Shown piece after piece: positions 1 through 12,500 of a stretch of 64,000 nucleotides of DNA; position 1 is the first letter of the stretch; each line of letters opens with the position of its first letter. The stretch is from Globisporangium splendens. Lineage: Eukaryota; Oomycota; Peronosporomycetes; Pythiales; Pythiaceae. The notes under the pieces are model-generated. The model did not search any database. It saw only the letters and a list, made by a program, of their open reading frames with translations, and was not told where the DNA came from. The stretch is from assembly GCA_006386115.1 (NCBI GenBank), contig VFIW01000033.1:186001-250000 (forward strand), read 5' to 3'. Position numbers and translations under genes: made by a program.

Positions 1-179
1 AAAGAAAGACACGAGTGAAACGAACGATTTCAACCAGCAGCTCCAGCTCGGCTTTTGTACGCCACTCAGTCGTCAGAGTAGCAGCGCCTTGGGATTGGCG
101 CAGCCTGATATCTACCTATTGCATCATCATCCATCGTTTTAGCAAGCAGTCTGTCTGGGAGAGAAAGACCACTGCAGCC

Positions 180-1815
180 ATGCTGCGGCGTTACGAAGAG
201 ACCAAGCCGCTGGAGAAGCAGGGGCTCGCAGCCGTCAAAAAGCGCGCGCGCACGAAATTTCGCTGGGGATCCAGCAGCAGCAACAGCACAAGCCGTTCTT
301 TACCAAGTTCAAGCAGCAGCGAAGCTACCAAAGAATCGACAGTGCGCGCTCGTCCGAGTCCAGAATCAAGATCTTCTCTGGCGACTACCCCAGCAAAAAC
401 CAGTGCTGGACTATCGAAACGACCGTCGTATCGCCTGCCTCTGCGGTCACATCAGTTGCCGAGCATCATCGAGTCCGAGCTCGAGGATCAAGAGGACAGC
501 GACGACGAAAACGACGACAGGAGCAGCACGTCGACGACCTCAACTTTATCGTCCACGAACTCGTCTATGTCGCTTCCTGCAGGCTCCGCATACGCGTTTG
601 AATCCCCCGAGTCCTCGTTTACAAGTGCAACAACCAGTAGCACCAGCTCGCTTCCAGATAAAGAGCAATCAAAGAAGGCGATGGCGCCGTTTCGACCGCG
701 CGTCGAGTACAATCTGCGCAAGCTGCTGCGCCAGGTCATGGGTCTCGACGGACGCTGGAGCTGCGACCAGCAGGTCGAGCGCCACTACGCGCGCATCCAC
801 TGGACGATCAGGCGCATGGTCGCCGATGGGAACTGCTTGTTCCGCGCGATCAGTGACCAGCTTTACGGTCACGAGATGTTTCACGGAGATATTCGCTGGG
901 TATGCGAGCTGCCATCGAGTGTCATCCTAATCTGCTGCTTTACTCTGACGTTCTTTATGTGTATCACAGCGGATTGCGGACTTTATTCAGCGTGAAGGTG
1001 CGCTCTTTCAGCCGTTCATCGCGACGACAGAAGCCAAGGCTGAAACAATTGAGCTGTACTGCAGGCGCATGAAGCGCGAGGGCGAGTGGGGAGGCAACCT
1101 GGAATTGTATGCTGCAGCAAAGCTTTTCAACATTCACATTGTCGTCCACCAGGTATGGAATAGGCAGTCGTGTGTTGCCTGCTAATATGCCATTGACACT
1201 CACTTTGTGCATTCTACTGCGTGGTGATTCCCGTGTTGGTAGGGTCCGATGCGGCGGGTTCGTATTGAAAATGGATGCAGCACAGTTGATTCTTCGTCGT
1301 CTGCAACCGATACGACAACAGCACCGCCGTACAAGATCCTGCATTTGCTGTACAAGGGCGATCACTACAGCAGCTTACACCCTCCGCGTGATGCCACCGA
1401 CGACACCAACGACGAAAGAGCCAACGACAACAGCGCTCAACAGCAGGTATCATCTTCTAAGGCAGACGAGCGAACAAACGAACGTGGAGCCTCACAAGCC
1501 TCACCAAGAAAGGTCTTGTGTCCTGAGCTCCGAGCACTCCCGGAAGAGATCCCGAGTGTCGTCGTAAATAAAGCTGCGCGTGTCGTGTTCTACAAGGGAA
1601 AGCGATCGAGTTGCACCGAAAATAAAACAATGCCACCACCAATTTCGCCGTCCACAAAGTCGGGATCACAGTCTCCCAGCGAAGCATTGCCGCCTAAAGC
1701 GTCAGATACGTCCAAGGAAGACGCATTGGGTGAAACGAAGGCGCGCATCGTGTATCCAAAGCGATTGCGATTCCACCGAGGCGTTCCGCACAAGACAACG
1801 AGTGCCGCATGCTAG
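180..1815 (+). CDS. OTU-domain cysteine protease (deubiquitinase), 3 exons
   Basis: Predicted exons are 180-899, 970-1152 and 1243-1815, with GT..AG introns of 70 and 90 nt and matching phase, giving about 491 residues. The start is the ATG at 180; the frame is open further upstream, so an earlier start is possible. The N-terminal 150 residues are Ser/Arg-rich low complexity. The OTU domain follows: the nucleophile sits in the motif DGNCLFRAI (Cys about residue 219, Asp 216), and the domain closes with YKGDHYSSL, whose His (about 342) is the expected catalytic His. The segment ELYAAAKLFNIHIVVHQ is typical of the core. OTU enzymes of this type cleave ubiquitin chains in cytosol or nucleus; linkage preference cannot be read here. 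The C-terminal 150 residues look disordered. Family identity is strong; the exact isoform of the N-terminus is less sure. Confidence 0.88.
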
Positions 1816-2147
1816 AGCACCACGATGAGTTCGTATAAATAGGGGCAACCGAATGAATGGATGCCCGATTATGATGGTAGCAGCTAGGAAAGATGCCTAG
1901 GTTTGATTTATTTGGACGCTTCCGATTCAATGGAAGATCGAAAGCACATAGTTTGCGAAAGCCATGGAGAGCACAAACTGAACTTTGTTAATAGAGTCGA
2001 GAGCAACTGCTGCCTGTGTATGTCTCCATTTCTAAATGAGACCTGCGAGTTGCACGTTTTTCCTCTCGTTTTTCCAAGAAACGACCGCGCGACGGTTGCA
2101 CAAGAAACCTGAGTGCGGCGGCACTTCCGTCCTGCATTTCTTCCCAG

Positions 2148-3955
2148 ATTCACTCACATCGTAGCCAGAGAACCAAGGACGTAACGTCAGCGAGTAGTAG
2201 CTTCAGCGTACCTGGTGCTGCCGTCACCAATGGCGGCGGCGCGGCTGCGATCCTCGCAGGCGACGGCGTCGATATCGCAGCCAAGAGCAAGCAAGTCATC
2301 GACGGACTCAAGAAACTGTACTCGACGAAGCTCAAGCCGCTGGAGAAGAAATACGACTACGACGATTTCCACTCGCCCTTGCTTAGCGACGCAGACTTTG
2401 ACGCCAAGCCGCAAGTGCTGATGATCGGCCAGTACTCGGTTGGCAAGACATCGTTTATCGAGTACTTGCTCGGTCGATCGTTCCCGGGGCAACGCATTGG
2501 TCCCGAACCCACGACCGACCGCTTCGTCGCTGTCATGCACGGCGAGGAAGAGCGCACGATCCCAGGCAACGCTGTCGCCGTGTCACCAGATCTGCCCTAC
2601 GGTGGACTCTCAATGTTTGGCACCGCGTTCCTGAACAAATTTGAGGCGGCTCAAGTACCCTGCAAGGTGCTGGAGAACATCACGGTCGTGGACACGCCCG
2701 GCATCCTCTCGGGTGAGAAGCAGCGAATCGCAAGAGGGTACGACTTTGTCCAGGTCGCAAGGCGGTTTGCCGAGCGTTTAGATACGATTCTGCTGCTCTT
2801 TGACGCGCACAAGCTGGACATTTCGGGCGAATTCCAGCGCGTGATCGAGGTGCTCAAGAACCACGACGACAAGATCCGCTGCATCCTGAATAAGGCCGAC
2901 CAGATTGGCCAGCAGCGGCTCATGCGCGTGTAAGTATATCTATGTGTCTAGATTACGGGCCGAGTGAGGTCGTCCTGACTAATGAGCTGCTGGTGTTGTC
3001 TCTGTGTAGCTGTGGCGCCTTGATGTGGTCGATGGGCAAAGTCGTGAAGACGCCCGAGGTCATGCGCGTGTTCATCGGATCGTTCTGGGACCAACCGCCG
3101 CTGCACGCGGACAACACGGCGCTCTTTGAGGCTGAAGAGCACGATCTGGTGTCGGAACTGCGCAACCTGCCGCAAAGCGCGGCCGTGCGCAAGATCAACG
3201 AGTTTGCCAAACGTGTGCAGTCGGTCAAGGTGCACGCGTACGTGATCGGCCACCTGAAGGAGGAGATGCCGGCGATGATCGGCAAGGAGAAGAAGCAGCG
3301 CGACCTGATCGAGAACATGGGCGAGGCGTTCCGTGAGGTGCAGCGCAAGTACCACCTGCCGCCGGGCGATTTCCCGAATCTCGACGAGTTTTGCAAGAAA
3401 TGCGCCGACTGCAAGCTCCACAAGTTTGCGAACCTGAACATCAAGGCGATCCAGGAGATCGACGAGCTGCTCTCGGAGGACATCTCGAAGCCCATGGCAG
3501 CGCTGCCCAAGTGCCACGACAAGGACGCCGCGGTCCTGGACGACGTGGTCGGGCTCAACCCGTTTGCTGGTCCCGGTGGCGTCATGGACGCGGACTAGGA
3601 AGTCGCGCCGAAGAAACCCGAGTACGATACGATCTTCAAGACGCTGCGCATCGATGCCTCGGGTCGAGCCACGGGTGCAAACTGCCTCACACCGTCGAAG
3701 GCATCTGGGTGTGCTCAGGACACGCTCAAAGCGATCTGGGACCTCGCGGACGTCGACAAGGACGGATGCCTGGACGCTGACGAGTTCGCCGTCGCCATGT
3801 ACTTGCGCGACAAGACGAAAGAAGGCGAAGTGCTCCCTGCCGAGCTGCCAGCGTCCATGGTGCCGCCATCGAAAGCCCGGATTGCAAATGCAACAGCAGC
3901 GGCCATTTCTCCGCACAGTGACGTCTTGGTCTCAGCGGCAGGTAGCTCCGTGTAA
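2148..3955 (+). CDS. EHD-family dynamin-like ATPase with in-frame TAG before the EH domain
   Basis: EHD proteins are membrane-remodelling ATPases of endocytic recycling. The frame runs in from about 2148 without an ATG, so a short first exon upstream is missing; I could not place it (an ATG at 1893 is one candidate). The EHD N-terminal region (KKLYSTKLKPLEKKYDYDDF), P-loop GQYSVGKTS and DTPGILSGEK lie in 2280-2929. An 80-nt intron (2930-3009) follows, then LMWSMGKVVKTPEV and the helical domain to 3595. TAG stands at 3596-3598. The same frame stays open for 118 more codons to TAA at 3953, encoding a full EH domain with an EF-hand loop (ADVDKDGCLDADEF) and the LPASMVPPSK tail. In animal EHDs the matching position is Trp (DDxEW), so one G-to-A change (TGG to TAG) explains the stop. 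Alternatives are readthrough, a cryptic in-frame intron ending at this TAG, or a sequence error. An NPF motif lies just before the stop. Confidence 0.85.
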
Positions 3956-4070
3956 GAGGAAAAACAAGGGAGAAACCTGCCATCCGTTTTCACCGTCATC
4001 ACCACCATACAGTTCACACTTACTTTGCCATTAGAGAGAGTGTTTTAGGAGTATCGTAGCTGTAATAACG

Positions 4071-6588
4071 CTACTGCTGGCTGTAGTTCGCAACTTCGTC
4101 GTCGCTTTTGCGCTTGACGACGTTCTTTGCAGCGTACGCGCGTAGCTCGTCGTACGTGAGCGCGCGTTCTTCCTCGTCGTCCTCCAGTGCCGCTTGGTTC
4201 GCAGACCCGACTTGTTTCGCTGCGGACACTGCTGCGATCCCGTGCCACCCATCACTTCCATTGCTGCTGCTGTTGCCAGCAGCGTCGTCGCGCAGCGAAC
4301 CCAGCGGTTGATCGTTGTTCGCGGTGACAGCAGCCGCGAGTGCCGCAGCGAATTGCAATTGGGACAGCGATTTCCGTGTCAAAAGTTCGAATTTCGTACA
4401 CGATTTCCTGCGCTGCAGCATCTGCTGCTGTTGTTGAAGCTGCAATTGCTGCTGCTGGAGCGCTTTCATCGGCAACTGCAGCACGGGTTTGCGACTTTCC
4501 GCAGCGCCACTACTGCCTCCTGGGCTGCCGTGAGCATCGCTGCGGAACGGCGAGTTGGCTGGCACGATGATCACGCCGTTGACGCCGCCGAACGACGGAA
4601 CGTGGACGCGAAGACGCTGCGAGGGATCCGATGGCAGTGTTGGTGGTCCGTGATCAATGGGCGACGGTGATGCTGCGACGGTACCGTGAGCTGGAGGTGA
4701 CGATGGATCTGGTACCTGCTGCTGCTATTCCATCGCTGGCAAATTGACCTGGAGGTTGTGCAGCTGGTTCCGCAACGGCAGCCGCCACAGCCGCGTCGTG
4801 AGTCTCCTTCACCAGGCTCGTGGCGAACGTCTCAACGGCCTGCAAGTACTCGAGCACGTTGGCATCCGTCACGTCGCGCGCCGAGTGCGAGCCCAGTGCC
4901 AAGTGTGCGCTGCCCTGACTAAACTTGTCGACATTGCGGACGCAGTTGGCGTGCGCCAGCATGCTGTGGATCGAGTGCACGGACGACTTGATGCGCGTGA
5001 GCGTCGTCGTGATGTCCTCGTACTCGTTGTCGTACGCCTTGCTCTTCTCGAGCGCGCTCTGGTACTTTTGCTCCATGTCGCGGTACTGCTGCTTCTGCGA
5101 CGCGCTCGTCGCGAGTCCCTCCTGAGCCTTGAACGCCTCGATCTGCGCCGTGAGCTCGTCCACCTGGGTCTGCAGCTGCACTTGCTCTTGATCCAACTCC
5201 TCGACGCGCTTGAAGCGCTTGAAGTTGGCTTCGTCGCGGCTCACGATCTCGTCGGCGATCTTGGTGATGTCCTGGATCCCCGTGAACTGCTTGATGCCCA
5301 CGAACGCTGTGTCGTACTTGGCCACGATGCTCTCGTTCGTGGCTGCGAGCGCGCGGTCGTACCCGATTTTCCACGTCGACGGCACCGACACGCGGTTCAT
5401 CGGGTTCTCCTTGCCGTAGCCATTCTCTGTGACTCCAGTGCTACTGATTGCGCCACCAGGCTTCAGCAGCGAAGGAGATTCGTCTCCTATATTCGCATGA
5501 CCCGACTTCGTCATAGCAAACGGCGAGCCATTCATCATCGCCAATGGCGACGTGGGTCCTCCACCAAGTCGCGCAGCTTCGCGCATCGACGTCTCGACCA
5601 GCGCCTTAAGCTCCTGGAACTGCTGCTCGTACCTGCGCTGCTCCATCTCGACGTCGTGCTGGATCTGCAAAATCTCCAAATCCACCTGGTGCTTGGCGTC
5701 GAGCGCCTTCTTGAGGTCCTCGACCGAGAGCTCGTGTCGATGCCGGTGCTCGCTCATCTCTTTCTCGAGTTTCTTGTAGATCCCGTCAAAGACCACGCGG
5801 TCCTTCCGCACTTTCTCGATCTGCGCGCGCAGGTGCTTGTTGATCGAGTCCATTTCGTTTTTCTTGACCAGCGCCAGCTCCAGACGGTTCTCTAGCGCTC
5901 GCAATCGTCGCGTGCTTGCCGCTGAGCCCTCGGTCGCGAGCGCTACTGCGCTACTGCTGCTGTTACCTGCATCTGGCGACTCGAGCGTGCTTTTGCTGTT
6001 GCTATTGACACCACCACCGCTCTCGCCATGCTGTTGTTGTTGTTGCCGAACGGCTTCGAGTTCGTGCGTTTTCTTGAGCAGCAGGTCGTCAACGCGCGCA
6101 TTGTGTTTCCGCACGAGCTCGATCTTCTTCTTGTACGTCGCCATCACCTTGTGCAGATACTCGAGTCGCTGCCGCTTCTCAGCACCGAACATGCTCTTGG
6201 CGTCTCGGGACTCGATCGAGAGCTCTTGCTTCAGGATCTGGTTCTGTTCCTGGAGCTTGTGGATCACGTCGCGCTGGTCGTGCACCGAGTACTTTTTGCT
6301 ACTGAGCTGCGCAGCGCTGTTGGAGGCAATGGATTCGTCGACATTGTTGCTGCCACCAGAATGAGCTGCTGAGCCATTGCGGACTGGCTTTCGATGGGTC
6401 TTGCGACTGCTCTCAGCACGCTTATCGGCTGATGGACCGCCGCCCGTGCCGGCTGCGGTGTCCTCGTCCTCGCTCTGCACTTCCTGCTGCTTCTTGGCGG
6501 CGATCGCGAGTCCCGCGGTGATCCCGAGCCTCGTGTCCACTTCGAGAAGCTGCTGCACAGTGGTATCGACATCGTCGTCGTGACTCAT
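4071..6588 (-). CDS. Outer dynein arm docking complex subunit (ODA1/DC2, CCDC114/CCDC63 type)
   Basis: The first 640 residues are a single coiled-coil frame from ATG 6588. Two signatures match the ODA-DC2 family: ALENRLELALVKKNEM...RKDRVVFDGIYKKLEKEM, and the later block with YDTAFVGIKQFTGIQDITKI and EANFKRFKRVEEL. This protein anchors outer dynein arms to axonemal doublets, so it implies flagellated zoospores. The frame stops at 4654, but a second frame is open from 4724 down to 4071, rich in Gln and ending DELRAYAAKNVVKRKS. A 43-nt GT..AG intron (4715-4673) would join the two in correct phase and give about 824 residues; 43 nt is short for this genome, so the tail is inferred. Internal Ser/Gln-rich inserts are present. 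The family call is firm; the C-terminus is not. Confidence 0.82.
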
Positions 6589-9554
6589 GATTTTGCCTTT
6601 TTCTTGAGATTATGGATGGTTGGGCTGAAGAATGCAGACTTTTTGGATTCTTGAGCATTTGAATCTGAAAAGTGGTTTCAGGAATCTCTTTGTGCTGGTG
6701 ACGAGTCCGTTTCTTCTTTTCTTGCATGCGAATGGAGAACTTGCTATGAATAACCCACTCACACTCGACTCACTTTGTCGATCTATTCTACACGGATCGA
6801 CTACGATGTGTTGGCTTCGTTTGCGATCCAGATTCGCGAGATACACGACTTCGACACTCTCGAGAGGCTCACGTTTTGGCTTTGTTGCCGAACTTGTCTC
6901 GCTATCTCTTGCTCAAAAGGTAGCGCCACTGAAGTGTTGATCTCCTGGTCTCTGATGGCGTTGTTTCCACATTAGCAGATAAATGGTCTGCTGGTGTTGA
7001 CATAAAGGAAAGCCAACTGCCCAACGCTGCGTCCCCGCCAAGTCTTTCACCTATCAAAACTCCACACTGTTGAGCATGGCGCTTTGAAAATTGGAAACGA
7101 TGCACACAATGCAACTAAGCAGAAGGACAATGCTGAGGGCAGAGGTTCATTCACCAGTCGAATTGACCTTTGTGAAAAAAATGCTTCGGATCGGCGCCGT
7201 CGAAGTCAGCAGTAGCAATTGTTGTCCACTCTATCTGCGTGCATTTTAGATCTTGGTTCAGCAGCAGATGACTGTTTCTGAGCAGCTCTGAACTGTGCGA
7301 TCTGCGGTAATGCAAAAGTGATGGTCACATGCACCCATTTGTGTCGCTTCTTCAACATCAACTTCACGTCACCAACGCTCATTCAGTAGCGCACGCCATG
7401 CATGATGCACAGCTCTGGGACAAGCCCGCCACCGCACAGCAGCCGTCCCGATGATACAAATTGCACCAGTGTAGCTTCAGCTTTCTAGTCGCCACCACCA
7501 AGGATCTTGTACGCCATGACGGCTTTGATACTGTGTCGGTTTGTGCAATGCGATCCCGTCTACGCCTCGGCCATCGTGGATACCTAGGACGCTTCATTTG
7601 GAAAGCGGTCTGGGGGATGTCGTCCATGGTGCCTGCAGTGCCCATTGCTGCGTGAAATGCGTCTTCTACAACGACTCTTGCCATTTCTGCCTTTCCAAGA
7701 CGCCTTGGTGGTGTTTTGACCACATCTTTTCAACACAACAGCGTCCGAGTCCCTCGCTCTCCAAGAGGTCTCAGGACCAAGAGTACACACAGAGACACAA
7801 GAAGAGTTTGATTTTGAAGAACTTGATTACCGCCGTGACCGATCCGCTCGGTTTGCCGCGCGAACTGGGTCATAATCCGGGTTCATGCTCCATGAATTAA
7901 GTGATCAGACAGCGCACTGGAACGAACAACAGAAGACGTGATGTGCGGTACCATTGTGAGCGAGTCGGCCAACAGCAACCACAGCGACACTCGCCATACA
8001 CTCAGCGTACCGTACGTCGTGTTAGACACTCGCTGGGCAAGAGTGCAACTGCGCTCCATCCTCATCTCGTACTCCTTCTCCATCAGCTCTTCAGAAATTT
8101 TGGAAGTGCGTCGGCTGTTGTTCCGCCACCATGACTCCGCTGCTGGTACAACTGAGCTGATGCATGTGTTCACGTGGCCATCACGCGTCCAAAGAGAGAA
8201 AGAGCGCAAATATAGAACGCTGGTCTTGATGCGCATCATTCTGATGCCCATCAACGCGTTCAAGTTGGACAGATCCACTCACAGCAGTGGACGGAGCGGA
8301 CGGACCACCACTCTGGAGCGGAGCAGCTCTTTTGACCGCTTCCCATAGCCCTACTTGAACTTCGGCGACGCAGATCAGCGACCAGGGTTGCTTTTCGGGC
8401 GAGTCTGAAGTTGCCAAAGCCTAAAACTGAGGCATTCTGGTGCGAAATGATGAAGCACAAGCAGCCAAACTGAAGGATGGATGCTGACTTTTGTCCATGT
8501 TCAAGGGCCACTGCTGAAAAACAAAAACAAAAACAAAAAACACACACACTCGCTCGCTGTCAATGCGTCCACTGCAGCGCACCGGGACGAGCCGTGTCAG
8601 CACCATTGGACAGGAGGCAGGGAGTATCAGAATAGCAGCACGTGGTATACACTGTGGTGCCTCCCTCTCTCTCTCTCTCTCTCTGCGCTTTATATTTTGT
8701 GCTCACTCATGATTCTCTCATGGCCACCCACCACCAGCCAATTTACTGCTTTGCGGGTCACTCACCTTCGCTGTCACTGTACCTTTTGCCGTCCACCGCG
8801 GTCCACAATCGCAATTACCCATAAAACTGCGATGGGGTAGGGGTACGCTCTCCCCATCCGCCCGCTCAACTCGCCTGGTTGCCCCCCTCTCCCTCGACTT
8901 TCGATACCTATATGGGAGCTCCCCCTCTAAAAATTGTCAAAAAACGGAGCGGCTAGGGCTCCTCAATCGACATAAAACCAGCATTGTCTTATGCTAATTC
9001 GTCTGTTATCAGTCCTCAAAGCACCGTAAATATGCGACAGTTCTGATATTTGTTGCGCATCTTCTGTTCGTGTTCTGCGTATTAATTCCATACATATCGC
9101 AATTCTATTCTTCTTCCAACCCTCTCTAAAACACTGCTCATCATATCACAAATTAGCGTGCGCACCACGGAAGGAAGCCGCTCGCTCTCCTCATACAAAC
9201 TCCCATATATTTCATTCAAACTCCCGCCCTTTTGTCCTGTGTGTGTGCGCGCGTTGGCGTCTGTCCTCGCATTCTTTAGAGAGAAAGAACCCCCTTGTGT
9301 GCAGGCCACTATACAGAATCCCAGTGTCAGCACCAAGCGCGCATCTCGTACGTGTCTTCATGTGCGCCTCTCTCTATGCCCTTGTATATGCGCCTGCGTA
9401 TGTCTTATGCGTATATGCACATTCCCTCTCTCTCTCTCTTTGGACAGGCCATTAGCGAATCGCGTCCGTCGTCTCTATTATAGTGAAGTGAGCACACGAC
9501 AGCGCTTGTGATTATACATTCTCTTTAAAGGACCGCGTTGCGTTGTGTGGGTGC
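6589..9554. other. 3-kb interval with no recognisable gene
   Basis: Only shadow-like open frames occur here. Two minus-strand frames (8278-7883 and 7723-7379) are the longest with plausible composition but match no family I recognise and do not splice together obviously; they could be decayed coding sequence. Simple (CT)n runs lie near 8660-8690 and 9425-9442. The last 50 bases would hold the leader of the RING gene. Confidence 0.5.
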
Positions 9555-12500
9555 ATGCGACTCGAGAGTATGGGCGGCGAAGGCGTGCAGGTGTCGGACG
9601 CGGGTAAGAGCTTCCAGTCGTCGTCATCCGATTCCATTCACTATCAGCAGCAGATGCGCGACGAGCGCGCGAATAGCAGCAACAGCAATAACAGCATGGC
9701 GGCGAATAACAATCCAGCAGCAGTGTCGTCTTCTTCTTCAGTACCGAACGCAGGAGTGATGAGCTCCTCGTCGGCGGGCATGGCGTACTCCAGCGGCATG
9801 CACTACAGCTCGGCGGCGTCGACGTCCAGCGTCGGCAGCAGCGACGACCATCAGCAGCGAATGAACCCTTCTGCGCGGAATAGCATGGATATGCAGCAGC
9901 AGCAACAACAGCATCAACAGCAGCATGCGCATTACACTCAGAGCCAGATGATGAACGCGGCGTCGGTGATGAACAGCGGCGCGATGAGCCAGGTCACGTG
10001 TCTCGTGTGCTACAACGGCCAGGTGGACGTGATGCTCGAGCCGTGCCAGCACCAGTTTCACGCGCAGTGCATCGACCGGTGGCTCAACAAGGACAAGGTG
10101 TGTCCGATCTGCTGGACCTCGATCCAGAACCAGCGCCGCATCATGCCGCCAGCGCAGTACGCGCACCATCCGCAGGCAGCAGCCGTGCCTCCCGGAGGAC
10201 TCCCACCGAACGTGCCTCGAGGCAATTATGGCGCGAATATGAACAAGGGTATGGGTGACAGTGGCGTCCCTGGTGGACCCGTGAACATGAGCATGACGCC
10301 GACGAATGGCGCACCACTCGGCAACGATGGCTCTGGAGGACTAGCAGGCGTCGCGACCATGAATGCGAACGAGCTGCCGAATCCCGCGACGATGCGCAAG
10401 GGCAAGTGGACAGCCGAAGAGAGCTCGTACTGCGATCGCCTCATTGAAGAATTCAAGAAGGGCAACCTCCCGTTAGCCGAAGGCACGACGCTACGCACGT
10501 TCCTCTCGAAATTGTTAAATTGCGACCCCATGCGCATCTCGAAAAAGTACACTGGCGACCAGTGCATCGGCAAGGTACGAACCACTTTGGGGCATATAAA
10601 AAGGCGAGATTTGTGAAACTAATTTGTTGTCCATTTGCTGCTTGATTGTGCCTATGTGCAGATCATTTTCCGTCGTCGTGAGGACGAAGTCTCAAAAGAA
10701 GACATGGAACTAATTCGCCGCGACTTAGCCGAGCTAGAAAAGACGTACCTGGAGCGAGAGCAGTACAACCAGCGGCGTCGGGAAAAGCGCCTGGAATCGG
10801 AATTGTCGCGCGATAAGAGCCGATACATTGCAGCGCGAACACTCGGGTACAACAATACTCCGACGGGTGCGAACGCTGGTGGTGGTCCTGCTGGAGCTGG
10901 CGGACTGCCTCAGATGCCGGTTGCCCCAGTCTCACACTATCCACAGCAACCTCAGGGCTCCAAAGATGTGAACATTGCACAAGCGCCTGGTCACCACCAT
11001 CCTCAGTTCCCGCCTACGCGCGGACCGATGCCAGTTCAGCACCAAGCGGCTGCAAACGTCCATCCACCGCGATACCCAGTCCACAGCCAGCATCCACAGC
11101 AGCAGCCGATGCAATCTAGCGCCAGTCATTTATTTAATAGTTCGATGCAAGCAGGCTTGTCGTCGTCTGGCGGCTCGCACACCACCGACAGCACCACCAG
11201 CATCATGAGCATGTCGAACGCCGGCAGCAGTTCGTCTGGGAACAATGACTCGGTGCGACAAAGTCAGGAGCATTCGTTCTTGGGGGCATCCAACCACGGT
11301 GTGGGTCACAACAACTCGAGTGGTAGCAGCCAACAAGGATCCCAGCAGCAGCAACAGCAATCGCAAGAGCAAAACAACGGCGAGTCGTTCCCGCGCGTCT
11401 CGTCCATCGACAGCTTCTCGTGTCTGTTCCCTCGTGTTGCGTCCATTGATAACTTTCAACTCCCGCATCAAGGGGGGAGTCAGCAACAGCAACAGCAACA
11501 ACAACAGTCCAACTACGGTGGTCCAGCTACGTTTGGCGAGTCGATGCACAGCTCCTATGATCACTCGAACAGTGGCGGCATGGTCAAGTCGATGTCAATC
11601 GGAGATGGCTTGAATGCGTATTTCCCTCGCATTCAGTCTCTTGAGCACCTGTCGTCGTTGCTGCAGGAACATGCGCCTCCAAGCCCGCGGAGTGCAACAA
11701 CGAAGGACGAAAACGAGCATGGAAACAAGCAGCAAACAAGGTCGGAGAAAGAGGATCCGTCGTCGTCGTCATCGAGTGGCTTGGATCGGAAACGACGTGG
11801 AGGAGCGGACTCAAGCCAATCCAACAATAGTAGCAATCACCAAGTCAAGGAAGAGCAGCAGCAGCGCGATGCCGATGCGGACCTGCATCGGAGGTTAAGC
11901 CCCAACAGCACGAACAAGCCTAGCGAGCACGCGTCGAACCAGATTCAGATCCCCAAGCCACTGAGCAAGATGCCGCGCAGCTCGTCGGGGATTTTCCCAC
12001 GTGTTCCGTCGATGGACAAGCTCCCGCGGGTTCCATCGCTGGACAAGTTGCCGCGTATCCCGTCGATGGACAAACACTTGTCGTCGATGGATAAGATTCC
12101 TCGAGTGCCGTCGACGGACAAGCTCCCGCGTGTGCCGTCCATAGACAAGCTGTCGCACATGTCTCGGATCAACTCGAGCTCGGATATGCTCTCGCGCTTC
12201 GGGTCGTCGGACCACCTGAGCAGTTTCCCATCGTTTTCCAACCTGTCGAGCTTGTCGGCGAGTGCGTCGTTCAGCAATCTCAACGGCTTGAACGGTGGCA
12301 GCAGCAGCAACCTGAATAGCGGTGGCGGCGGCTTCAAGTCTGGTTTCCCTCGAAATTCTTCGATTGAAGACATTTTATCGTTGGTGGCGTCCTCGGAGAA
12401 CGGGTCGGGACTGTCGTCGGCTGGGTCTCATTTGCAACTGAGTGCGCTCGCGGCCGTCGCAGGCGAGGAATCGTCGCAACTGGCCGCAGCAGATCGGAAG

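Noticed and set aside
1829..1841. TATAAATAG as promoter of the EHD gene
   Set aside because: It lies only about 15 bases after the OTU stop and no clear initiator or first exon could be placed behind it; left open rather than called.
3596..3598. Reassignment of TAG to a sense codon in this genome
   Set aside because: TAG is used as the ordinary final stop in other genes of the window (for example the OTU protease at 1813 and the ATPase at 24342), so a general code change is unlikely.
7379..8278. A minus-strand two-exon gene in the 6.6-9.5 kb interval
   Set aside because: The two frames show no family feature, no convincing splice pair and several stops between them.
8651..8690. (CT)n tract as a transposon end
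   Set aside because: No LINE-like sequence borders it; it looks like a simple microsatellite.
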